Assembly (NCBI RefSeq): GCF_041146795.1
Contig: NC_135170.1
Location: 21,632,033 to 21,696,032, forward strand
Reading direction: 5' to 3'
Length of the DNA: 64,000 nt
Source of the DNA: Maylandia zebra
Taxonomy: Eukaryota > Chordata > Actinopteri > Cichliformes > Cichlidae
Below are positions 42,190-54,522 of this stretch, in pieces (position 1 is the first letter of the stretch; each line of letters begins with the position of its first letter). The position numbers and the translations under genes are program-made. The notes under the pieces are model-generated. The model had not been told where the DNA came from. It was given only the letters and a program-made list of their open reading frames with translations, and made no database searches.

Positions 42190-42404
42190 TCTCTGGTCCA
42201 ATGCAAATCTGTCTATGTGTTTTGTCCCGCCCCCTTCCACGTCGACCTGCACTCTCGCCATATTTTCAAGCCCGTGAATCCCGGTGTGTTGTGCCTCCAA
42301 GTTGAGCAGAAGAATCTTTCACACCAGGCAGGATCAAGCGTGACCCGTTTCAAAGTCCACGTTAGCTTCTCAGCTGTGTCTCTGTTATTTTTCTTTTTGC
42401 AGCT
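42190..42404 (+). promoter_or_regulatory. kdelr2 core promoter and 5' UTR
   Basis: CCAAT box at 42198-42202 fused to an octamer-like ATGCAAAT (42201-42208), then a GC box (cccgccccc, 42226-42234). Two CCACGT words follow, ccacgtcg (42237-42244) and ccacgtta (42357-42364). The first is the reverse of CGACGTGG, one base from the UPRE/XBP1 site TGACGTGG. There is no TATA box. KDEL receptors are known unfolded-protein-response targets, so the motif is plausible but unproven. Confidence 0.5.
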
Positions 42405-45400
42405 ATGAACATCTTCAGGCTCACAGGAGATCTTTCTCATCTGGCTGCTATCATCATCCTGCTACTCAAAATATGGAAAAGCAGGTCGTGTGCAGGTGAG
42501 CACTGGATATAGCTTTAATATAAATGCTACAGTGAGGTTTTCTAATGTCACTAGTTCCGTTTCACTTGTGTTAATCGATAAAAAAAAATCTGATCTTTTA
42601 AGGCAGCAACCTCTAAGCTACCTACCTAGCAATGCTAACGTTTCCTCTTCATTCATTTGAAGCAGCGGCTAATAGCTGCTGAATGGGCTAACTGATGATG
42701 GCAGCTAAAAAGTGCTGCCTGCATCTCCATCACAAGCTACTACTAAGTTTGCTGCAGTTAGACAGTGAAATATTAAAGTTGGTGGAAAATATAACGCAGA
42801 CACATCAAAGTAACGGTTGACTTTGAAGGAATTCCTTTTGTACGTTAATCGTTCTCCGATCTGTGGATTGAGTGCGGTCAGTTGGGTTCCTACTGCTTAC
42901 TGGACAATTAAGCACATTAATGGAACCTTTAACAAATATATTTAGAATAACTTTTTGCGGTTTCTGCTTCTACGTTTCAGCACCACCCCCTCCACCTCAC
43001 ATCCATTTACTCCTGCTCGGATAGTTTGACTGTTTAAGTGTGAGGGGCTCGATTTTTTGGGTCTGGCTTCTGACGTGGCGTTCTAGAAAGCGCTACGGAA
43101 GTAGATACCTGCTAAAAAGAGTTTGTACAAAGTTTTACTTATTTAAAAATGCATTTTATGCTTATAGACTCACATAAAAATTTAGGCATTAATAATAATA
43201 ACTAACAACATAGGCAGCAGTGATGCAGTCTATGATTATCTAAAGTCCTAGATAAGTCATAGAAGGGGGCGGTTTTGTGTCCCACTTTCGATAAAGATTT
43301 GTGATTGATTAAAAAAGTTGACGCATGCGTTTTGGGTGAAAAGCTAAAACCTGAAGAATATGTAGCTTTGTGTTAAATCTGGAGGTACTGGAAGTTTAAA
43401 ATATTGATTGATTTATTAAAACGTATAGGTCTTAACAGTCACTTACACGACTCCTTATGGAGATCCCCAATAAAACGAAACCAAGGGAAAATCTAACTTG
43501 TGTTGAGGAAGAGATTACTCAAAGTGAATCTGAGAGGCTGTTAATTGAACTGGTCTGTCATTAAAATTGAAAGACAATGAATATGCACTCAGCCTGACAT
43601 CAACATACAATGAACATACAAAAAATTAGCTTTTTTTCTGAATATACACTCTTAACATATAACATCCTCTGATCTGAGGTCATTGATTTTAATGACCAAT
43701 AATTTTGAATATTGTCTGCTTGGTAGAAACTGGTTGAAAAAACACGTCTGTTTATAAAGAGTGTCTCCTATTATTTATTTATTTTTATTTATTTCCCCAC
43801 GTTGCCTGTCTCTTACCACTGCCACCAGTAAATCAGGGCACACGATGACCGACCCAAAATACCCTTAAAAAGTGTGATATCAGTTAAGAATATAAAGAAC
43901 ATGGATCAAAACATTTGACGTTGTTCAGGAAAGATTGTTATCGATTCCAAAAAGACACACCAAACACGCCAAACTCAAACATGCCACAGAGAGTGAAGAT
44001 GGCACTTGCTGAAAACCCCCGATGTTTATCAGGAAGAATGTCGAGCAAACACTAGTTGAGATTCCTGGAGAATTAGGACCTGATTGTGGTTTTGAGGTGG
44101 TGCATCATGTTCTTGCATCATGTGTACCATGTATCATGGGAAGATACAGGGTACACTTTGGACAGGACATGAAGTCTGATAACAGTTTTACTCATGCTCA
44201 CAGATATGAACAATTCACAGCCACTTAAAAAAATAAATAAATCTAATCTCCATGTATTTGGAATACGTGGGAAAAACTGTCCTATGGGCAAATCAGGACA
44301 GGCTGACATCACTCATTATTCCATTAACCCTTTAAAATGAATCCAAACGAAAAGAAACGGTCTTGTTTTTTGAACTCTTGAGACTTTGGAGTTTCATCTT
44401 TTTTCCAGCAGATGTCACTGTTCAATAAAGAAAAAACATGATTTGTTTTGCCCAGGCTGTTTGTGAAGCTTTGTGTGAACTGCTGAGGTATATGTCAGTC
44501 TAAACTGTGTTTCTGCTTGATATTTTTCTTAAAGGCATCTCTGGAAAGAGCCAAATTCTGTTTGCTCTTGTGTTCACCACACGTTACTTGGATCTGTTCA
44601 CCTCTTTCATCTCCCTGTATAACACATGCATGAAGGTAAGACACCGCCAACCACACAGCCCTGACCCTCACATAGGTTTCACCATTTCTCCCAGAACACT
44701 CCAGTGACAGGCTGTTCTTTGCTGTTTACCAGCTGATCTACATCGGTTGCGCATATGCCACCGTATACCTAATCTACGCGAAGTTCAGGGCCACCTACGA
44801 TGGAAACCACGACAGTTTCAGAGTGGAGTTCCTGGTGGTTCCTGTCGGGGGTCTTTCTGTTCTCATTAACCATGACTTCTCTCCCCTGGAGGTGAGTTCA
44901 AACTGCTGTATCGCAGTCAAATTGTGAGGCACATGATCTATTCCAAACCTGACATTTTGGGAGTAAATGTAAAATTGTGTTCCTGAATATGTAAATGTCT
45001 TCTGCAGATCCTGTGGACGTTCTCCATCTACCTGGAGTCTGTGGCAATTCTGCCTCAGCTCTTCATGATCAGCAAGACCGGGGAGGCTGAGACGATCACC
45101 ACCCACTACCTGTTCTGCCTAGGGCTGTATCGGGCCCTTTACCTCTTCAACTGGATCTGGCGTTTCTACTTTGAGGGCTTCTTTGACATGATTGCCATAG
45201 TGGCTGGTGTGGTCCAGACTGTCCTCTACTGTGACTTCTTCTATCTTTATGTCACCAAAGGTGGGTTTAAGCATCGATATTATTCAGATATTGGCTAATT
45301 TGTTATTATTTATATAGACGTGAAATATGTGGGGACACTTTAGTTGATGTAGTTGCTCTTCGTGCCCTCGCTGGCCCTGAAATCATTCCTTAAATTTGAT

Positions 45401-46973
45401 GAAAGGGATGAGTGTAAACATCCAGTGTCTTGTTCCCTGGAAAACCCTCATCCTAGAGTTCAGGCTACGCTAATCTGACGTTTCAGCAGCGCAAGTTTCC
45501 TGAAAGAAAATTCTCCAAAGTTATGGCTGTTTAAGACAAAATTCCCTCCTTATCTTACTGTAAATCGAGTGTCCCGGGAAAGGCATAAAGGAGATGTTGT
45601 GCAATGATTTGGAAATTCCCAGCTGGTTTGATGGTTGTTAGCGTCAACTGAACTTGTATTTTATTATTATTTAATATTCTTTCTATTTTACAAAGCCAAA
45701 TTATAGTGCTTTGAAAACCCACCCATGCATTTCCTTCGGCTTATCTAATTCAGGGTCATGGGGGTGGCTGGAGCAAATCCCAGCTGGCACAAATCAAAAG
45801 GCAGGATACAGCCCGAGCAGCTCGCCAGTCTGTCAAAGGGCTTTCAGAGCCATTAACACCAATTCACTGTTTAAACAGCATTATTAGAGAAAACTGCTGC
45901 ATCTGTGGAGACACTTGTTTGTCACTACAGAGATCTTTAAAACTCAAATTTGATGTTTTTTGTAAGTTTGTTACATTTTAACTCAACTCAGTTGATATTT
46001 TTTAAGTTCCTTTTTTAAATGGATCTCATTTTGTTGGTTGTTAGTTGTAGCTTGTTGATTGGGGCAACTTTGGATGATTTTTTTATCATCCTCATCTGGA
46101 ACTTTCAGTTGCTCCCTTATTTTTGACCTTTTTAAAAGGTCATCACAGCTGATGGATCCGCATGTTTGATTTGGCACATTGGATGCCTTTCCTGACGCAA
46201 TCCCAATCTCATTTAATCAGGCTCGTCCCATAGCTTGTGACCCCCTGGGTTTGTGTCCTTTCCCAGAAATAAACCAGGGCTCTCATTTAAGGCATCCATA
46301 TAAAAAATGATTAGCAAGTGGATTGAACATGAGAAATATGTGTTTTTCATTCATCAACACGTCAGAGGAACTTTTATTCTCTGCTCGGGGGACATAGTTC
46401 CTGGAACAGTTTAACTCAAAAGAGCCAGAGGGCGTTCTTAACTGCTGTGAACAAGCTTGACGTCACCCAGAAAATCTCTGGCTTTTCCTGAAAACTCACG
46501 CTTGTATTCATCAAATGTGACGGCTGCGCAAAACTACACACTTGGATGTACTTGTCCTTTTGCTCCCGCACAATGGGGGCTCACACATCTTTCTGTTTGC
46601 TGTTTAAAGGATTTTTCTAATGATCAATTAACCTTTTTAACATGAAAGCTTGTATCAGGTAACGTCACACTGTTTGAATGCAAAAGAGAGAGTTGCTGGA
46701 AATGAAAATGATTCCTTTTAAAATTAATGTTTAATTTGTAGCATTAGTGATCGGTTCATCTTTAAAAGACAGCTTTCCCAAAGCCTTTGAGCCACAAAGA
46801 GGGAACACAGACTGAGGAATGGTCCACTTTTAAGTGATCTTACATGTGTAGTGTCAGTGCATAGTGGAATAAATAACGTGTGGCTGCAGGAATAAAGATG
46901 GCTCTCACCTGATGACTGTCTAACTTTATATCCCTCAGTGTTGAAAGGCAAGAAGCTGAGCCTGCCAGCGTAA
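42405..46973 (+). CDS. kdelr2: KDEL endoplasmic reticulum protein retention receptor 2
   Basis: Seven-helix Golgi receptor that binds escaped KDEL-tailed ER proteins in a pH-dependent way and returns them through COPI vesicles. Exons: 42405-42495, 44535-44635, 44733-44891, 45008-45260 and 46939-46973. They give 212 aa, exactly the human KDELR2 length. The N-terminus [16 protein letters not shown], the FTTRYLDLF segment with ligand-binding R47, [27 protein letters not shown] and C-terminus [11 protein letters not shown] with its COPI-binding lysines all match KDELR2 rather than KDELR1 or KDELR3. Intron 1 (2.0 kb) holds nothing recognisable. It is head-to-head with igsf6 across 1.9 kb. Confidence 0.97.
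45735..45830 (-). repeat. Dispersed repeat tail, reverse copy, in kdelr2 intron 4
   Basis: 'ttcggcttatctaattcagg', 'gggtggctggagcaaatccc' and 'gctcgccagtctgtcaaagg' are the reverse complement of the common fish tail repeat also seen at 12000-12090 and 28585-28685. Confidence 0.6.
46140..46290. repeat. Dispersed repeat, copy 1 of 2 in this window
   Basis: It shares 'tgatttggcaca', 'tgcc.ttcctgacgcaa', 'aggctcgt', 'ttcccagaaa' and 'aaaccagggctc', in order, with 53240-53370. No coding capacity. It resembles a piece of a fish transposon but I cannot name it. Confidence 0.55.
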
Positions 46974-47301
46974 AAAAGCATGGAAGGAGACGGCGACTCC
47001 GAGCAGACTCAGGAGGTGTGGAGAGGAAGTCATGGATTCTCATGACCTGTAGTAAAAGACGCCTGAGACAGAGAGCCAACTATCGGGGGGAAAAAACACT
47101 AGTCTTCTTGATGATTACTGATGGAACTGGTAAATGCCAACAAACACCAGAGCTGAACAAAGATCAGTCCAGATCAACTATTGGATTTTTGTGTTCAGCA
47201 TCTTGCCTTAAGCTTTTTTTCATTGCTGTTCAAATAGGAGAAAAGGATTTGGTTTTTTGTTTTTGTGCGTTTTTCCGCTACATGTGAGGTGTATGCGCTT
47301 T

Positions 47302-47395
47302 TTTTTTTCTTTTTTTTTTTAAAGTTTTTTTTAAATTTTCTTTTTTTTCCTTTTTTTTTTTAAATTTTTTATTTTTTTTTATTTTTTATTTTTAA
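47302..47395. repeat. T-rich low-complexity tract in the kdelr2 3' UTR
   Basis: Nearly 95 bases of T with scattered A and C. It is part of the presumed 3' UTR. Confidence 0.85.
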
Positions 47396-47898
47396 AGAAA
47401 AACATCATCCATGGTGGTCGACTTTGATAAGTACCTTGTTTGACTTGGTAATGAAATGCACAAAATGTACAGTCTTATTAAAGCGTGAGATAAAGAGTGA
47501 TGTATCAGAGTGCCTGATAAAGTTCTCACAGTTTCTCACAGTATTTTTTTTTATTTTTTTTAATTCTTTTTACTTTTGCATTTTTTTAAGGTATGCATAT
47601 CCTCTAATACATGTATCAAGTTTTTTTTTTCCTGTAATGTTTAAAGAGGTCAACATAATTTCGCACCAGCATGCTCATTATTTTGTAAAACATGGCTTTC
47701 TAAATGAACATTTTAACAGAATTAATGGTTTGATCTTAAATTCAAGAAGTAACCCATGAAATGAATGACTTTAATGCCAGCAATCATTTCATGGCAGGTA
47801 TCAGTATTTTCCCAATGGTGGCTGTCTCGAATAAGGATGCTTGGTAACGGTTTTTCTTCTGCTCACTGTTCTTTGTTATGTAGCTTCACACAGTCTTG

Positions 47899-47904
47899 AA
47901 TAAA
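47899..47904 (+). terminator. Polyadenylation signal of kdelr2
   Basis: AATAAA in 'cttgaataaatgctgcatca', about 925 nt after the kdelr2 stop. It implies a 3' UTR of about 46974-47925. Confidence 0.6.
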
Positions 47905-48877
47905 TGCTGCATCACATTTCTAGATGCCGACAGAGCACAAACTCTCACTGCACCCCGGCAACAAACTCATGAATGCCTTCCGGTGGCGACGCGTCAGTTA
48001 CATGGATCCTGAAATGTTGGGAATGGGGACAAAACTAACAGCCACTTTTCCCACACTGGGGATGCTTCCCTGTTTATCCTCCAGCACATTGTCACATCTC
48101 AGTTGTTACCTGTATGGCTCAGTTATTAAGAAGGTGCGATGGTCACCAACGGGTGCATTGCTAAAAAGGCCTCTCGTTTCTTTTTATAGTAGCGTTCCTA
48201 AATAATTCATTTTATTCTTCTTTTTTTTTTTTTTTTTGCATGTTAATCACCTCCATTAAAGATTTTATGAGAATCATATCTAGTGTGTGTGAGTGATTTT
48301 TATTTTTCCTTTTTCCAATCAGAATTGTAATGTCTTTTGTTAAATATATAATCTGCAAAGGTACGAATGATGACCAGAGAAAGAAAAAAAAAAAAAAGGT
48401 CCCGAAGGAGGCAAGAGGAAAGAAATGAAGGAAGAAAGGTAGATGAACTGCCAGAGATTCAATTCAATTTTATTTATATAGCGCCAAATCACAACAAAAG
48501 TCGCCTCAAGGCACTTTATAGATACAGAGAAAAACCCAACAATCATATGACCCCCTATGAGCAAGCACTTTGGCGACAGTGGGAAGGAAAAACTCCCTTT
48601 TAACAGGAAGAAACCTCCGGCAGAACCAGGCTCAGGGAGGGGCGGCCATCTGCTGCGACCGGTTTGGGTGAGAGAAGGAAGACAGGATAAAAGACATGCT
48701 GTGGAAGAGAGACAGAGGTTAATAACAAATATGATTCAATGCAGAGAGGTCTATTAACACATAGTGAGTGAGAAAGGTGACTGGAAAGGAAAAACTCAAT
48801 GCATCATGGGAATCCCCCGGCAGCCTATGTCTATTGCAGCATAACTAAGGGAGGATTCAGGGTCACCTGGTCCAGCC

Positions 48878-51646
48878 CTAACTATATGCTTTAGCAAAAA
48901 GGAAAGTTTTAAGCCTAATCTTAAAAGTAGAGATAGTGTCTGTCTCCCGAATCCAAACTGGAAGCTGGTTCCACAGAAGAGGGGCCTGAAAACTGAAGGC
49001 TCTCCCTCCCATTCTACTTTTAAAAACTCTAGGAACAACAAGTAGGCCTGCAGAGCGAGAGCGAAGTGCTCTAATAGGGTGATATGGTACTACAAGGTCA
49101 TTAAGATAAGATGGGGCCTGATTATTTAAGACCTTGTATGTGAGGAGCAGGATTTTGAATTCAATTCTGGATTTAACAGGAAGCCAATGAAGGGAAGCCA
49201 AAACAGGAGAAATATGCTCTCTCTTTCTAGTCCCTGTCAGTACTCTTGCTGCAGCATTTTGGATTAGCTGAAGGCTTTTCAGTGAGTTTTTAGGACATCC
49301 TGATAATAATGAATTACAGTAGTCCAGCCTGGAAGTAATAAATGCATGAACTAGTTTTTCAGCGTCACTCTGAGACAGGATATTTCTAATTTTAGAGATG
49401 TTGCACAAATGGAAGAAAGCAGTCTTACATATTTGTTTAATATGTGCGTTGAAAGACATGTCCTGGTCAAAAATGACTCCAAGGTTCCTCACAGCGTTAC
49501 TGGAGGCCAAGGTAATGCCATCCAGAGTAAGAATCTGGTTAGATACCATATTTCTAGGCTTTTCAGGGCCGAGTACAATAACCTCAGTTTGATCTGAATT
49601 AAGAAGCAGAAAGTTAGCGGCCATCCAGGTCTTTATGTCTTTAAGACATTCCTGCAGTTTAACTAATTGGTGTGTGTTATCTGGCTTCATGGACAGATAG
49701 AGCTGGGTGTCATCTTCATAGCAGTGAAAATGTATGCTATGTCTTCTAATGATGCTGCCTAAGGGAAGCATGTATAATGTAAACAGAATTGGTCCTAGCA
49801 CTGAACCCTGTGGAACTCCATAATTAACCTCAGTGTGTGAAGAGGACTCTCCATTTACATGCACAAACTGGAGTCTATTAGATAGATATGATACAAACCA
49901 CTGCAGCGCAGTACCTGTAATACCTACAGCATGTTCTAATCGCTCTAATAGGATATTATGGTCGACAGTATCGAATGCTGCACTGAGGTCTAGCAGGACA
50001 AGCACAGAGATGAGTCCACTGTCAGAGGCCATAAGAAGATCATTTGTAACCTTCACTAAAGCTGTTTCTGTGCTGTGATGAGCCTTGAAACCTGACTGAA
50101 ACTCGTAAAATAAACCATTCCTCTGCAGATGATCTGTTAGCTGTTTGACAACTACTCTTTCAAGGATTTTTGATATGAAAGGAAGGTTGGAGATTGGCCT
50201 GTAATTAGCTAAGACTGCTGGGTCTAGAGATGGCTTTTTGAGTAAAGGTTTAACTACAGCCAGCTTGAAGGCCTGTGGTACATAGCCAATTATTAGAGAT
50301 AGGTTGATCATATTTAAGATCGAAGAATTAATTAATGGCAGGACTTCTTTGAGCAGTTTTGTAGGAATGGGGTCTAAAAGTCACGTTGATGGTTTGGAGG
50401 AAGTAATTATTGAAGTTAACTCAGAAAGATCAATTAGAGAAAAAGAGTCTAACTTAACATCAATGGTACTAAGAGTAGCTGTAGATAATGTTACATCTGT
50501 GGGATGATTATTGGTAATTTTTTCTCTAATGATAAAAATTTTATTTGTGAAGAAGTTCATGAAGTCATTACTAGTTAACGTTAAAGGGATGGTTGGCTCA
50601 AAAGAGCTCTGACTTTTTGTCACCCTGGCTACAGAGCTGAAGAGAAACCTGGGGTTGTTCTTATTTTCTTCAATCAGTGATGAATAGTAAGATGTTCTGG
50701 CTTTGCGGAGGGCTTTCTTATAAAGCAGCAAACTATTTCTCCAGGCTAAATGATGATCCTCTAAATTTGTGACACGCCATTTCCTCTCCAGCTTACGAGT
50801 CATCTGCTTTAGGGTACGTGTTTGAGAATTATACCACAGAGTCAGGTACTTCTGATTAGAGACCTTAGTTTTCACAGGAGCTACAGTATCCAGAGTCGTA
50901 CGTAGTGAGGAGGTGAAATTATTAACAAGATAATCGACCTCTGTTGGGGTAGCGTTCAGATAGCTGCTCTGCTCTGTGTTGGTACAGGGCATTGAAGATG
51001 ATAACAGTGGGTGGATTATATTCTTAAACTTAGTTACAGCGCTTTCAGAAAGACATCTACTGTGATAAAGTCTACTCTCCACTGCTGTGTAATCAATTAT
51101 TGTAAATGTAAATGTTATCAGGAAATGATCAGACAGCAGAGGGTTTTCAGGAAACACTGGTAAATGTTCAGTTTCTATGCCATATGTTAAAACAAGATCT
51201 AGAGTGTGATTAAAGTGGTGGGTGGGTTCTTTTACATTTTGAGTGAAACCAATTGAGTCTAATAACAGATTAAATGCCATGTTGAGGCTGTCATTTTTAG
51301 CATCTACATGGATGTTAAAATCACCCACAATAATTATTTTATCTGAGCTCAGAACTAAATTAGATATAAAGTCTGAGAAATCAGACAGAAACTCTGTGTA
51401 AGGCCCAGGTGGACGATAGATGATAACAAGTAAGACTGGTTTCTGAGTTTCACAGCTGGGGTGGACAATGTTAAGCATCAGGCTTTCAAATGAATTAAAA
51501 GTCTGTCTTGGTCTTTCATTAATTAATAGGCTGGTGTGAAAAATTGCTGCCACACCTCCCCCTCGGCCTGTGCTTCGAGATTTCTGGTAGTTAGAATGAC
51601 TCGGGGGTGTTGATTCATTTAAACTAACATAATCATCCTGCTGCAA
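48878..51646 (-). pseudogene. L2 LINE ORF2: endonuclease plus reverse transcriptase, one in-frame stop
   Basis: The endonuclease part (50384-51646) has TGRGGGVA, the VIIYRPPGP box and IIVGDFNIH, with SDHFLI near its end. The reverse-transcriptase part has [48 protein letters not shown] and a catalytic box reading YEDD (49709-49720) where the family has YADD. C-terminal words are [18 protein letters not shown] and APLLWNQLP. The two parts share one frame and are separated by a single TGA at 50381-50383. Before residue 1 the frame also looks shifted near 51725. So the copy is young but probably unable to make full-length protein. Confidence 0.88.
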
Positions 51647-51875
51647 CCAGGTTTCTGTAAGGCAGAGTAAATCAATTTGTTGATCAATTATTAAGTCATG
51701 TACTAACAGAGACTTGGAGGAGAGAGACTAATATTTAATAATCCACATTTCACTGTTTTACTCTTTGGTTCAGATGTGGATACTGTATTGTTCTTTCTTT
51801 GTAATTGTTTATGTTTAAGTTGTTTGTTGCTGGTTTTTAGTTTGTTTTTTGTCTGTTTGGGAGCTGACACAGTCT

Positions 51876-52266
51876 CTATGGAGATGGGTTTTTGGGGTGG
51901 TAGCAGGAGGAGAGAAGCTGCAGAGAGGCGTGTAAGACTGCAACTCTGCTTCCTGGTCCCAACTCTGGATAGTCATATTTTGGGGGGTTTAATAAATTTG
52001 TCCATATTTCTAGAAATGAGAGCTGCTCCATCCAAAGTGGGATGGATGCCGTCTCTCCTAACAAGTCCAGGTTTCCTCCAGAAGGTTTGCCAATTAGCTA
52101 TGAAGCCCACATCGTTTCTGGGACACCACTCAGACAGCCAGCAATTTAAGCAATTTAAGGAGAACATGCGATAAATGAGATAAAAATAAAGACTTAAGAT
52201 CCTCCACACCTTTGGCTGTGGACAGTTCAAGATGAGCAACAGAAGTTTCTGGCTTGTGACTGTCAA
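51876..52266 (-). pseudogene. L2 LINE ORF1 esterase-domain remnant
   Basis: Minus-strand translation gives [13 protein letters not shown], then [14 protein letters not shown], then, one frame over, [10 protein letters not shown] and SSCYHPKNPSP. D-G-I-H-P is the terminal catalytic Asp-His block of SGNH/GDSL esterases found in ORF1 of CR1/L2 elements. The N-terminal part of ORF1 is not recovered, and at least one frameshift near 51975 splits it. Confidence 0.7.
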
Positions 52267-52500
52267 CCATCAAGTGTTTCTGAGCCTCATGTAGTTTTAA
52301 TTTATTAATTTTTTAATTTATTAAGTCATTTAAAAAAGAAACAGGGACACTCCAGGAATCTAAGATGCAAAGGGTACAATTTGGGCCAGCTTTAAGTCTT
52401 TGTGGAGTCACATATGTCCTGTGTATAAAAATGAAGGTAGTTGATGATTGTTTAGCCATGTTCCAAACACCAACCCAGTCAAAATTAGGGCTACTACACA

Positions 52501-53240
52501 AAGTAATTCATATACTTGCTACAGAGTGAATAGAATTGCTTAAAAAACAACCAACCAAAATAGAGCATGTGAGGGAAAGTAAAGCAGCATTTACTTGCAA
52601 TAAAATTCCAGCATATACAGTTTAAACAAAATGGGATTTGTCAGGATTTCCGTATCACTCACTCTTACTTTTCATATATTCGAATTGAAGATACTGTCGA
52701 GTACACGTGGTGTGTTCAGCCTCAGCCTGGACTTTCTCATCCTTGTCCCAGTAACTCTTCCAAGAACAACTCGGGAGCAGGTTTTCCAGGTTTTGGAGAT
52801 GGTACTGGAAGCATGGTTGCAATGTACCAGAGCCCTTTCTATGCTGTTTGTACTGAAAGAAGGTTGGTGTGGGAGCTTGTTTCTGCCACTGGAAAAAGAT
52901 TTTTTTTTGCCGCCAATAATTCAAAATCTTCAGTTTATTGTATTGAAAGTAAGATATTTTGAGAATTTTTTTCGGTGGTTGAAGCATCCATAGAGTTGGT
53001 GTAAACCATGCTGCTTCCCTCCTTTTAATTTCTACTTCTGTCTATAACATAGCCTTTGCAAGTAGCAGACACCATTTCCAGCAGTTATACCTGAGTGGCT
53101 GTATCATCAAATGTGATGCAGCCCAGGGAGGAATGGTCCAAAACGCCTCTATCACTTCAGCTTTCATAGAAAACACTGGAGAAACACTAACATAGTTTGA
53201 GCTACTCCCTTGCCCTGAGGGCGGACAAAATGAATCCACA
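52501..53240. other. Intergenic next to the LINE, no gene recognised
   Basis: Open frames here (for example 52655-52987 on the minus strand) show no known domain and unremarkable composition. This may include more of the LINE 5' region. Confidence 0.4.
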
Positions 53241-53370
53241 CTTGATTTGGCACAGATTTTACACAAGATGCCCTTCCTGACGCAAACCTCCCATTTACGC
53301 AGGCTCGTGACCCCTCCCGAGGCTGCATTCATGTCTTTTCCCAGAAACAAACCAGGGATCAAACAACTAA
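53240..53370. repeat. Dispersed repeat, copy 2 of 2 in this window
   Basis: 'tgatttggcaca', 'gatgcccttcctgacgcaa', 'gcaggctcgtgacccc' and 'cccagaaacaaaccaggga' align in order with 46140-46290. The outer limits are unclear. Confidence 0.55.
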
Positions 53371-53728
53371 TGAACATCATTATCGCTAAATTCGACAAGT
53401 TCACTTACTCCAGCTAAAGCCAGATAAACCCCAGATGTGACTTGGATGAAGCGAAGACCAGATGGTTTTTGATAATAAGAGAAATAAAGTACAGAAATGT
53501 TGATAGAATAGTGAAACATACCATACAGCGTGCACTGGGTTCAGTTTACCCCAACAATGTTTAATCTGTGTTCAGTCATGATGCAGTCTGATGCACAATA
53601 TGCAGTATGGATAAACATCTTCTCAGTACATGGAGTTTGGCCTCATTATGATTGATATCACACCAATAAACAGCTGTGTACAGTAAATAACTACAACTGC
53701 ATGTTCTACACAACATTTGTCACCATTC

Positions 53729-53734
53729 TTTATT
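53729..53734 (-). terminator. Polyadenylation signal of ldaf1
   Basis: AATAAA on the minus strand about 790 nt beyond the ldaf1 stop. It implies a 3' UTR of about 53715-54522. Confidence 0.55.
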
Positions 53735-54522
53735 TTTTGGAGCGACCCATCAGAATATTTTCACCCCTGTTTGGACAGAAGACAGCGTTCCTCTTCACAC
53801 GTAACAGCAAACATAAACACATGACAGTCATTTTGGTGCATTTCACTTAACATCAAGTAGCTGTACACTGTAGTCGAACACACAAACATATCGGCATTTC
53901 CATTCTAACAAAATGTTCATCTGTAATGAAGTAGTGCATGACCTTTTTCTTTGGAGGGGAGGGGAGAAATAAAGTAACACTGCAAGTGCATGAGTTCCCC
54001 CTTTTCTCTAGTTCTTGAAATGAGCCTCACATAAAGCCTCCCTCACTGGTCAATGAGCCCTCACACTGAATGTTTTTTGAGAGCTTTTAAAACTGGACGC
54101 TACAAATAAGGGATGGATAAATAACACAGGCACACTACTACACAGCTGTAAGTCTTCACACAATCAAAGGAGTGGCCATTAAAAGAGTGCACGTTTAAAA
54201 CACCTCGTCATCGGCTTCACTCTGCAGATCGGAACGCTGCCTGCGTCTTTGGCATTTGATTAAAACAAGGCTGCTTGACTTAGCAAATGAGGTAGGTTCA
54301 ATATTAGCTATTCCATGGGTCTCTCTCTTTCTCCACTACAGTGAGACTATTGAAATAATAACAATATTAGGCTTAAGACATACAATAACAATGAGATCTG
54401 TTACAACAGCAGATTTCAAACAAAACACCATAGTGCACGTTCAGGAGTCTGTATCACTGCATCGCAACCTCCTGGATTCAGCAGGGCTGACTCAAAACTT
54501 CAGGCAGGCAGAAGAAGAAAAA

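Larger units (their letters stand above)
48461..52500 (-). mobile_element. Near-full-length L2-type non-LTR retrotransposon
   Basis: Two-ORF LINE on the minus strand. Its 3' UTR ends at about 48461 in the fish-wide tail ttcaattttatttatatagc. ORF2 (51646 to 48878) carries an APE endonuclease, a reverse transcriptase and the usual C-terminal domain. Upstream, an ORF1 fragment with the SGNH-esterase signature DGIHPT lies at about 51876-52266. An esterase-type ORF1 is known from zebrafish L2 elements, which places this in L2. The 5' end could not be fixed. It lies between the converging kdelr2 and ldaf1 genes and harms neither. Confidence 0.88.

Noticed and set aside
41842-42408. 188-residue open frame reaching the kdelr2 start
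   Set aside because: The first part is decayed Tc1 sequence and the rest is kdelr2 promoter and 5' UTR read in the wrong frame.
53042-53404. 120-residue minus-strand frame
   Set aside because: It overlaps the dispersed repeat at 53240-53370 and shows no protein-family features.
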